Made by a program: the position numbers and the translations under genes. A DNA stretch of 40,224 nucleotides, from assembly GCA_903904005.1 (NCBI GenBank), contig CAIVAR010000081.1:1-40224 (forward strand), read 5' to 3'. Position 1 is the first letter of the stretch; every line of letters starts with the position of its first letter. The notes beneath the pieces were generated by a model, which saw only the letters and a program-made list of their open reading frames with translations, made no database searches and was not told the DNA's origin. Source of the stretch: an uncultured Anaeromyxobacter sp. GTDB lineage: Bacteria; Myxococcota; Myxococcia; Myxococcales; Anaeromyxobacteraceae. Shown piece by piece: positions 34,300 through 40,224 of the stretch.

Positions 34300-35183
34300 T
34301 GATTCATCAGCCTTCGAATATGCTCAACCTCGGCAGCCAATCCAGCGTCGAGAGGGGTGAGCGTAGAAAGCAAATGCCTCTTCGTCTTGCGGTTATCAAA
34401 GACAAGGTCCCGGACGGGTGCGTCGGAGGGAAGAAATGTTGCTGCGAGCGATGACCGAGTCGCACCCCGAATCTTTGCCACGAGATCCAGGACACTGATG
34501 GGGTCGTCCCCGACGAGATTTATCACTCCCGCGGATTCCGTCAGTTCGGCTGCGGCGAGAATGGCCTTGACGCAGTCGCGAACGTACAGAAAGGTACGTT
34601 TGTCTCGGCCGTTGCCGAAGATCGCCGGACTCGCTCCGGAGAGGCATGCCCTGATAGTGGATGGGATCAACTTCTGGTAGGCGTCTTCCCCTGGGCCATA
34701 AACATGTCCCAAGCGTAACACCTGTACGGCATTCCGACGGTTGTGGCTCCAGGTCGAGATCATCTCTTCGCAATAGTGCTTGGAATGACCGTACAGGCTT
34801 CGCGGGCAAACTTCAGTGCGCTCGGTTATCTCCTCGTTCGAAGTTCCGTAGACATCTATCGTGCTTAGGAAAACGAAGGAGGAAACTGTCGCGGGCAACC
34901 GCCTGAGCAGCAGTGATGTGGTCTCGATGTTACGCGATGCGGAGATCCAATCATTCTCTTCCCCGCAACTCTTCGGCGCGAAGGCGCCGGCGTGGATGAC
35001 GGTCGTTATTGGGAGAGATGGGATATTGGCCAGGTCGATGCTGGATCCACCTAGGAAAGCCCTTGGATGATTACCCTGGCCGGAGAAGGACAAGACGACA
35101 ACCTGGGTCCTCGGATAGGAAACTTCCACGGCCCGAAGCAAGTGCTGGCCGATGAACCCGCCCGTTCCGGTCAGGAGGATCAT
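34296..35183 (-). CDS. NAD-dependent epimerase/dehydratase (extended SDR)
   Basis: 295 aa. MILLTGTGGFIGQHLLRA is the nucleotide-binding start, VIHAGAFAP follows, FVFLSTIDVYGTS carries the catalytic-site Ser/Thr, YGHSKHYCEEM is the YxxxK motif, and LRLGHVYGPGEDAYQKLIP and DKRTFLYVRDCVKAIL are typical of the extended SDRs of nucleotide-sugar metabolism. The start at 35183 is fixed by the ATGA overlap at 35180-35183 with the ATP-grasp gene; longer readings run into it. The reaction cannot be read from sequence: epimerase, dehydratase or reductase are all possible. Confidence 0.85.
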   Translation of the reverse strand: MILLTGTGGFIGQHLLRAVEVSYPRTQVVVLSFSGQGNHPRAFLGGSSIDLANIPSLPITTVIHAGAFAPKSCGEENDWISASRNIETTSLLLRRLPATVSSFVFLSTIDVYGTSNEEITERTEVCPRSLYGHSKHYCEEMISTWSHNRRNAVQVLRLGHVYGPGEDAYQKLIPSTIRACLSGASPAIFGNGRDKRTFLYVRDCVKAILAAAELTESAGVINLVGDDPISVLDLVAKIRGATRSSLAATFLPSDAPVRDLVFDNRKTKRHLLSTLTPLDAGLAAEVEHIRRLMNQ

Positions 35184-36250
35184 GTCGGAAAAATGATCCT
35201 CCCCTCCAATTCCTGCTTGGTCATGAGTCGAGGCGATCGATCCATGCCTCTCAGCCACAGGAGGCCATCCGGCAGAGGATTCAATCGGCGGTGCAGCGCT
35301 GGGAACTCTTCATGGAGCACTAGGTTCTTGAAGATCGCTGGCATGTTCAGGCCGGCAACAGTGAAGAAGAGCACGGTGGTGAAAAACCGTGAGATGTTGA
35401 CCTCAGTAGGGTTCGGAATGCCTTGCCAATCGTAAGTCATGTCAACGCCGTAGATGCCGTGTGGGCACCCGTCGACTGCCTTGACTGTGGCAACGGCAAC
35501 TTCGTCAACATGGGGAGACGATGAGGTTTCACCGACCTTGGTAACGCCGGTGACCCCCGATACGGTTCGATTCCCGTGCACCCACCCCTTTCTCGTCCGT
35601 CCCTGCGCGACCACCAATTCCCCGTGGAACCAGATGGACAGCCATGTCACCGTGCGGGCCGTCAGCATTTCTGCAGCGACAAATTGTCCCCACCCAGAGA
35701 ATCGATTCACCCACGCCCTTGCGAACTCGAAATCATTGGTCGGCAGGGCTCCCTTCCCCCCCCCTCCGATGGTACTGGACCGGATCCAGATTTGCCCGTC
35801 TTTGTCGCCGAGAGTTTGGAAGGCGTGGCGAAGGTCGTCCTCCGAGTTCAGCGGCAGGTTGGTGGGAACGGTAATCCCAGCGTTTCTTAACTTCAAGTAC
35901 GTCTTGTACTTGTGGACGCATGTGTCGATGACCTCATGGGCTGGCATGAAGGTCTTCACGCCCAGCGAATGTATCTCTTCTCGGAGTTTCGAGGCTTCGA
36001 AGACCTCGAGGTCGTTCTGAAAGTGAACCAGGTCGGGCTTTTCTCGGCGCAGGATCTCCATCAGCGAAGAGTGATAGGTCGGCGAGTCTGCCGAGGGCAC
36101 GAAATACCGACGCCCAGCGCTCGACAGCGCCAGATCGGATGCATCACTTCCCATCCCAATGACCTCGTCTCCCTTCGGGCAGGCGAGGAGGGAATTGATC
36201 ACACCCTCGGAAGGAGCGCCGCCCGCCCCACCAATGAGAATCGTCTTCAT
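35180..36250 (-). CDS. ATP-grasp ligase (carbamoyl-phosphate-synthase-like)
   Basis: 356 aa. The N-terminal Rossmann-like part is KTILIGGAGGAPSEGVINSL. The ATP-grasp domain has a glycine-rich loop, RSSTIGGGGKGALP, and the metal-binding block GIYGVDMTYDWQGIPNPTEV followed by NISRFFTT. Such enzymes activate a carboxylate as an acyl phosphate and join it to an amine or similar nucleophile. The start at 36250 has a strong GGAGG (36255-36259 on the plus strand as cctcc). The glycine loop is encoded by a run of nine G (35756-35764). Coupled by ATGA to the SDR and through it to the HAD phosphatase. Substrate unknown. Confidence 0.85.
   Translation of the reverse strand: MKTILIGGAGGAPSEGVINSLLACPKGDEVIGMGSDASDLALSSAGRRYFVPSADSPTYHSSLMEILRREKPDLVHFQNDLEVFEASKLREEIHSLGVKTFMPAHEVIDTCVHKYKTYLKLRNAGITVPTNLPLNSEDDLRHAFQTLGDKDGQIWIRSSTIGGGGKGALPTNDFEFARAWVNRFSGWGQFVAAEMLTARTVTWLSIWFHGELVVAQGRTRKGWVHGNRTVSGVTGVTKVGETSSSPHVDEVAVATVKAVDGCPHGIYGVDMTYDWQGIPNPTEVNISRFFTTVLFFTVAGLNMPAIFKNLVLHEEFPALHRRLNPLPDGLLWLRGMDRSPRLMTKQELEGRIIFPT
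35756..35764 (-). repeat. Poly-G(9) tract in the ATP-grasp nucleotide loop
   Basis: Nine consecutive C on the plus strand read as nine G in the coding direction and encode the glycine loop of the ATP-grasp enzyme (IGGGGKG). A one-base slip would truncate the protein inside its ATP site, so this is a second candidate phase-variable tract in the locus. Confidence 0.9.
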
Positions 36251-36333
36251 TCCGCCTCCTCTTCCTTGGCGAGCCACTGGCCACACGACCGATCGCGAAT
36301 CCCGAGAAGGGACCTCGGGCCACGGTGACGGGG

Positions 36334-36503
36334 CTAACTCACTTTCGACATTATCCGTCGCATCTCGACGATATCCATCCCGGCGTACTTCGTCTTCCAC
36401 GTGAAGAAGGTCTGCACGCCGACGCCCATCTTCCGGCACAACTCCGCCGAACGAAGCGGCATCCTCAAACTGCTTTCTGTCCAGTTTTCCGGGGGAACGT
36501 CAT
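36334..36503 (-). pseudogene. IS3-family transposase OrfA relic
   Basis: The 343-bp gap between the ATP-grasp gene and the GT-B-like gene holds a transposase remnant. In the minus direction, MTFPRKTGQKAV is followed, after a frame change near 36465, by SAELCRKMGVGVQTFFTWKT and KYAGMDIVEMRRIMSK, ending at a stop at 36334. This matches the helix-turn-helix OrfA of IS3-family elements (consensus like AELCR+HG-S--TFY-WK-KYGGM). Nothing of OrfB and no inverted repeats are visible. The remainder of the gap (36504-36593) shows nothing else I can name. Confidence 0.6.
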
Positions 36504-36593
36504 GTCACCCACGGTCCTCGCTCTGACATCCATGAGCGCCAAGTCTGTCGGAACGGCCGAACTCCGAACGCATGGGTTTGGCTGCCCGGTTCG

Positions 36594-37886
36594 TCAAGGT
36601 CGGCCGCTTCTCAAGGTCTCGACCACGTCGCCATATCCAAGCTTTCCGTCCAGGATGGCTTCCAACTCTTGCCGGTCGTCGGGCCACCTGAGGCAATGAT
36701 CCATCAGAGGATACACCAGGTCCTGAATATCCGGGCTGGATCGAGGAGAGACGGTCACGGGAATCACCTCCCGGTTCAGCGCGTCCACCAGTGCCGTCGA
36801 GAACCACGACAAGACGAAGGTTGGCCGGAGCCTGGTCAGTGCGTCGTCAAACGTGGGGTCGCCGTCGTCCAGTTGAAACTGGAAGGGGAAAGCCGGCGCG
36901 CTCCAGAATCGGCGGTCCTCCCGGGGATGGGGCCGGACCACGACACGCATCCCTCGCGCCGCGAGAAACTCGAGTGCGGGCACGACAGGCCTCAAGGCTT
37001 CCTCGGATCCGTAGACCGATGCAACGAGTACGAGGTTGGGGTCACGTGCTGCAGGGGCCCGACTGGCTTCCATGGCCGGGAGGATGACCTCCGTGGTCGG
37101 GATTCGCCGGCGGAAATGATCTGCTTCCTGGTGCGTGAGGGCTTCGACCGCGTCGAACTCGGGTAGAACGATGCTATCCCGAATGAGCCCGTGCTGAAGG
37201 TACCGTGTGCGAAATCCTGCTGAGACGGCTGCAAACGCCGGAGTATCTGCGGCGACGAAGCAGACCTCCTTCACGTTTGGCGCCCGACGGCGCACGTCGG
37301 CGAACCATGCGTACATAAAACTGAATGTGCCGAGACGTATGGCCATGTGGGTCAGGAAGTCCACCCTCCAAGGACGGCACCCATCCGGAAGTGTTTCCAT
37401 CGACTGGCGGGCACTCGTCAGAGCCCATTTCAACGTAGCCACCGCGGTGCTTGCCTCGATCCGCATGCAGCGCCCGAAGGTGGAGACATCGGTCTGATCG
37501 ACGCGAGCAACCCTTCCGCCCCGGCGAGCGCTGTACCTGTCAAAGATCTCGTCTTCGCGGCCTGCGCCGAAACCCACAAAGATGAATTCGGACCTTTCCA
37601 GTGGCTCTGAATACCCCCGTGGGGACTTCCCCTGCTGGCGAATGAGCCTGGCCAGTTCCACTGCACCAACCAGGAGCACGAGAACATACTCGAGCCTTGG
37701 CACCCGGAAGCCACCGAGGAGTCGCTTCATGAACCGGCCGCGGGGGCCGCGTCTCACCGGGCGGTTGGACTTGATGGCCTGGAGCAAGTCCGAATCGGCG
37801 AGCGCCCAGCGTTGTGAGCTTGGCGCCGCCTGAAAGGTCTGCAAGGTGGACTGGTACACCGCCTCAGGCAGCATTAGGCGACCCAC
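36594..37886 (-). CDS. GT-B-like protein of unknown family
   Basis: 430 aa with no family I can name confidently. It has a hydrophobic stretch near residues 66-80 (EYVLVLLVGAVELARLI) and then a GT-B-like pattern: KEVCFVAADTPAFAAVSAGF, TRYLQHGLIRDSIVLPEFD, NLVLVASVYGSEEALRP, VVVRPHPREDRRFW and PTFVLSWFSTALVDALNREV. The QHG and RPHPRED motifs recall capsule-type and CDP-polyol transferases, in which HP and HG residues bind the nucleotide. Starts at 37886 (GTG) and 37874 (ATG) are both possible. It lies 43 bp after the LegC-type aminotransferase. A transferase adding the product of this cassette is a reasonable inference. Confidence 0.6.
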   Translation of the reverse strand: MGRLMLPEAVYQSTLQTFQAAPSSQRWALADSDLLQAIKSNRPVRRGPRGRFMKRLLGGFRVPRLEYVLVLLVGAVELARLIRQQGKSPRGYSEPLERSEFIFVGFGAGREDEIFDRYSARRGGRVARVDQTDVSTFGRCMRIEASTAVATLKWALTSARQSMETLPDGCRPWRVDFLTHMAIRLGTFSFMYAWFADVRRRAPNVKEVCFVAADTPAFAAVSAGFRTRYLQHGLIRDSIVLPEFDAVEALTHQEADHFRRRIPTTEVILPAMEASRAPAARDPNLVLVASVYGSEEALRPVVPALEFLAARGMRVVVRPHPREDRRFWSAPAFPFQFQLDDGDPTFDDALTRLRPTFVLSWFSTALVDALNREVIPVTVSPRSSPDIQDLVYPLMDHCLRWPDDRQELEAILDGKLGYGDVVETLRSGRP

Positions 37887-37929
37887 GCCAGATCACCCGC
37901 ACCCAGCACCCCCCGGGAGCCGTCCTGGA

Positions 37930-39138
37930 TCATGGAGCCACTGCTCTGGGTGACGCCCGGTCCCTCGCGCCCCGGATTGCATCGATGACCCGAAGTTGGT
38001 CGCTCTCCGTCAGCCCTACCGAGCAGGGAATGCTCAGGCACTCGCGGTTCAACCTCTCGGCCACTTCCCCACCTACCGAGGGGCTCCCCCGATGAGCAGG
38101 GCTCTGGTGTAGTGGCTGCCATAGGGGGCGCGCCTGGATTCCGTCCCTCGAAAGCGATCGAAGCAGATCCCTGCTTCCCAGGCCGAATCGACCTTGGTCT
38201 ATTCTCAACGTGTAGAGCCACTCGTTCGGCTGCGCCCATGAGGCGGCCATCTGCCGCGAGAGTCCGTCGACTCCGGAGAGCTCGTGGTCATACCTCCTCG
38301 CGATGTCTTGCTTTCGAGACACATACGCGTCGAGGTTCTCGAGTTGTGCGCAGCCCAGCGCGGCGAGGACGTTCGTGAGCCGATAGTTGTACCCAGTCTC
38401 GCCGTGCACGTACTCCACCGGGTCGTCCTTCGCCTGGGTGGACAGGTACTTCGCCTTCCGGGCGAGTTCCTCGTCGTCGGTCGTGATCATCCCACCGCCG
38501 CCCGTGGTGAGGATCTTGTTTCCGTTGAAGCTGAAGCATCCAATCCTGCCGATCGAGCCGGTGTGGCGCCCTTTGTAACGTGAGCCAAGGCTCTCCGTGG
38601 CGTCCTCGATCATCGGCAGCCCAAACCGGCGCCCCAGTTCGATGAAACGGTCCATGTCGGCGGGGAAGCCGAGAACGTGGACGGGAAGGATGGCCGACAC
38701 CCGGCGCCCGGTACGGCGGTTCCGCAGGCCCCCGCTGACTGGGGAGCATTCCTTCTCCAGGAATTCCCGTGTCGCCTCGGGATCCATCTGCCAGTGGTTG
38801 GGCTCGGAGTCGATGAACACGGGCCACGCCCCGACATACCGAACCGCGTTCGCGGGAGCGATGAAGGTCAGGGAGGGAACCAGAACCTCATCATCGGCCC
38901 GGACCCCCTCCACTAGCAACGCCAGGTGCAGGGCAGCGGTCCCGTTGACGGTAGCCACCGCGAACCGGGTACCGGCCACCTCCGCCATCATCGTTTCGAA
39001 GCGATCGACAAACGGCCCCACCGAGGAGACGAAGTTCGTGTCCAGGCACTCCTTGACGTACCGCCACTCGTTCCCGCGAAGTTCGGGAACGCACAGAGGT
39101 ATGCCCGGCGCCCGGGCGTCGGCGTCCGCGCCGAGCAT
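37930..39138 (-). CDS. LegC-type DegT/DnrJ aminotransferase
   Basis: 402 aa PLP-dependent sugar aminotransferase. GIPLCVPELRGNEWRYVKEC and LDTNFVSSVGPFVDRFE are the start typical of LegC/perosamine-synthase-like enzymes that aminate C4 of 4-keto-6-deoxy nucleotide sugars. VNGTAALHLALL, MIEDATESLGSRYKG and the PLP lysine K208 in CFSFNGNKILTTGGGGM follow, with YNYRLTNVLAALGCAQLE. The ATG at 39138 shares one base with the stop of the upstream HEPN-like gene (TGATG), so the two are translationally coupled. The nucleotide-sugar substrate and the 4,6-dehydratase feeding it are not identified here. Confidence 0.88.
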   Translation of the reverse strand: MLGADADARAPGIPLCVPELRGNEWRYVKECLDTNFVSSVGPFVDRFETMMAEVAGTRFAVATVNGTAALHLALLVEGVRADDEVLVPSLTFIAPANAVRYVGAWPVFIDSEPNHWQMDPEATREFLEKECSPVSGGLRNRRTGRRVSAILPVHVLGFPADMDRFIELGRRFGLPMIEDATESLGSRYKGRHTGSIGRIGCFSFNGNKILTTGGGGMITTDDEELARKAKYLSTQAKDDPVEYVHGETGYNYRLTNVLAALGCAQLENLDAYVSRKQDIARRYDHELSGVDGLSRQMAASWAQPNEWLYTLRIDQGRFGLGSRDLLRSLSRDGIQARPLWQPLHQSPAHRGSPSVGGEVAERLNRECLSIPCSVGLTESDQLRVIDAIRGARDRASPRAVAP

Positions 39139-39749
39139 CAAAGGGAATTCCACCGGACGACCTGCGCTGCGGTCACTGCGACGTAGCCCCCTGACTTGGG
39201 TGCGACACCAAGAATCGAAGCCAACTCGCTTCGAAGCCGCGATTGAACCCCCCACCGGACTCCGGGCGGCCTCAAAGCCATCGGATTGCCTAACGTGCGC
39301 AGACCCCCATCGGGTCCCCTTACTTCTACGGTGCCAAACCACTCCTCTCCGCCATGAAGGGCAGCCCGCACCACTTGGTTGGCACCGCGCCAAACTCTCA
39401 GAGGCAGCCCTTGCCTGCCGTGGAATACCAGGTGACGGAGTTGCTCGACCTCTGCGAGCGCTCGCCAAGCCTTGATTGAATCACCTCCGAATTGCTGCGA
39501 CACCCCGAACCCGGTGAGCTTCTTGAGAGTTCGCTCGAAGGCGATGTTCGACGAAATCCGAGCCTCCGCGATGGCTGCGGATGCATCTGCTATCCGCCAC
39601 CCCGCCTTTGCGGCTGCGATGATAAGAATCCTTTCTCGGAGCCCCTCCCAGGCGATCCACCGCACCGCGAAAACTGCCTCCCGCGTCTCGCTGCAGTCGT
39701 CAAGCGCTTCGGCCTGCTTGATCAACCGCACGATGGTTCCCGGGGTCAT
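39138..39749 (-). CDS. Small protein with HEPN-like Rx4H motif, function unknown
   Basis: 203 aa, no family recognised with confidence. The N-terminal half is helical and rich in Ala, Glu and Arg (IKQAEALDDCSETREAVFAV, ADASAAIAEARISSNIAFER). At residues 95-112 it has WRALAEVEQLRHLVFHGR, with R105 and H110 forming the R-x4-H pattern of HEPN-domain RNases and related RNA-binding helical bundles. The C-terminal third is rich in Trp, Gly and beta-like segments. The start at 39749 has AAGGAG seven bases upstream. It is the first gene of the leftward cassette and is coupled to the aminotransferase through a TGATG overlap. A toxin or RNA-binding role is only a suggestion. Confidence 0.6.
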   Translation of the reverse strand: MTPGTIVRLIKQAEALDDCSETREAVFAVRWIAWEGLRERILIIAAAKAGWRIADASAAIAEARISSNIAFERTLKKLTGFGVSQQFGGDSIKAWRALAEVEQLRHLVFHGRQGLPLRVWRGANQVVRAALHGGEEWFGTVEVRGPDGGLRTLGNPMALRPPGVRWGVQSRLRSELASILGVAPKSGGYVAVTAAQVVRWNSL

Positions 39750-40100
39750 GAGCGAGCTCCTTGCAAACGGGTACAGTGACTGCGCCCTCTGATTGCCCCG
39801 GCGTGGGGTTGCAAAATATGGGCAGACGATTTCAGGTGCGACACTGGCCGTAGGCGGGTTCGGCCCCGCCCTAGATTGTCGTGGCCTGCCGACCAGAAAA
39901 TACCTCTTTATCATACCACTTGGGGGTCGGCGCTACCCCTCGCTCCGTATTGACCAGGGGCCGATAGCCAGTAAGTCGCTCGGTCTTCGCCATGTCCGGA
40001 CATCGTCGAGAGGGCGAGCCAAGGGCGGCGGGCAAGCCGCGACGCGACGTGCTCCAGAGCCGCCGCCAGCAGCGCCGATGAGCCCAGATCTCCTGACACA
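39750..40100. other. Non-coding end region
   Basis: I see no convincing gene in this stretch. Two open frames on the minus strand reach 90-99 codons but show no recognisable motif, have no ribosome binding site and run into the repeats. The promoter of the leftward HEPN-aminotransferase cassette probably lies here; no clear -10/-35 pair stands out. Confidence 0.5.
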
Positions 40101-40211
40101 GGTGCGGACCCAAACCTGTCCGTTTTCCAGAATTTCTGATCAAGATCGATCACTTGCGCGGTCGCAGGTTTCCGCCTCGTCTGCGATACCGGACAGGTTT
40201 GGGTCCGCACC
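40101..40211. repeat. 22-bp inverted repeat pair, MITE/REPIN-like
   Basis: A perfect 22-bp sequence at 40101-40122 (core gcggacccaaacctgtccg) recurs in inverted orientation at 40190-40211, enclosing 67 bp. The same right arm appears at 48-69 at the left end. Two outward-facing arms with a short non-coding centre suggest a palindromic repetitive element (REPIN-like) or a miniature transposon end pair. No transposase is adjacent. Confidence 0.75.
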
Positions 40212-40224
40212 CTGCAACCGGAAA
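40143..40224. repeat. 82-bp terminal direct repeat, right copy
   Basis: Identical to 1-82. It overlaps the right arm of the 22-bp inverted repeat and ends at the last base of the window. The preceding bases 40138-40156 resemble 86-104, so if the ends were joined the region would read as two imperfect copies of a 90-bp unit. Confidence 0.9.

Noticed and set aside
39871-40210. Two overlapping minus-strand frames of 90-99 codons at the right end
   Set aside because: No ribosome binding site, no recognisable motif, and they run through the repeats.
1-40224. Circular plasmid or phage genome, suggested by identical ends
   Set aside because: No replication, partition, integrase, capsid or packaging gene is present; dispersed repeats or an assembly overlap explain the ends better.
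1-40224. tRNA, rRNA or CRISPR features
   Set aside because: No rRNA-like stretch, cloverleaf or regularly spaced repeat was seen on reading the window.

Overview
This window is a GC-rich surface-polysaccharide (O-antigen or capsule type) biosynthesis locus from a Gram-negative bacterium. Almost every intact gene encodes a glycosyltransferase, a nucleotide-sugar enzyme, a sugar-tailoring enzyme or an export component. I see no rRNA, tRNA, CRISPR array, replication gene or phage gene. High GC in third codon positions, GTG and TTG starts and dense ATGA/GTGA stop-start overlaps are clear, but the sequence does not let me name the phylum. No initiating polyprenyl-phosphate sugar transferase and no dTDP-glucose genes (rmlA/rmlB) are present, so part of the pathway lies elsewhere.

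Layout. (1) 1-122: end of the window, with an 82-bp sequence that recurs exactly at 40143-40224. (2) 123-2870: a decayed WbuB-type glycosyltransferase pseudogene, divergent from a NodU/CmcH-type O-carbamoyltransferase. (3) 3009-26064: about 23 kb transcribed only leftward. Read in the direction of transcription it holds a short-chain dehydrogenase, a GtrB-like GT2 with a multispanning GT-C-like protein, a NodB-like protein, the Wzm/Wzt ABC exporter with a carbohydrate-binding Wzt tail, a TylF-like methyltransferase, a FAD/NAD oxidoreductase of the UDP-galactopyranose mutase type, several GT4 enzymes, a methyltransferase, an FdtA/FdtB pair (dTDP-3-amino-3,6-dideoxyhexose), a NodB deacetylase, a FemAB-like aminoacyl/acyltransferase, an O-antigen ligase/polymerase and a Trm112-fused methyltransferase. 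(4) 26093-31107: a thiamine-diphosphate enzyme on the plus strand, then RfbH, RfbG and RfbF on the minus strand. This set can make CDP-4-keto-3,6-dideoxyhexose and may add a two-carbon branch, as in yersiniose synthesis. (5) 31365-33584: two glycosyltransferases on the plus strand. (6) 33676-39749: a leftward cassette of a HEPN-like small protein, a LegC-type aminotransferase, an unfamiliar GT-B-like protein, an IS3-type transposase relic, an ATP-grasp ligase, an SDR and a HAD phosphatase. (7) 39750-40224: non-coding, with a 22-bp inverted repeat pair and the second copy of the terminal repeat.

How it works together, by inference: glycosyltransferases build a heteropolysaccharide on a lipid carrier; it contains an Fuc3N/Qui3N-type sugar and a CDP-derived 3,6-dideoxy, probably branched-chain, sugar. 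Methyl, carbamoyl and possibly aminoacyl groups decorate it. Wzm/Wzt exports it and the WaaL/Wzy-like protein ligates or polymerises it. The most interesting parts are the TPP + RfbFGH set, the ATP-grasp/SDR/HAD/aminotransferase cassette with its coupled HEPN-like gene, and two long poly-G tracts inside tailoring genes that could be phase-variable.
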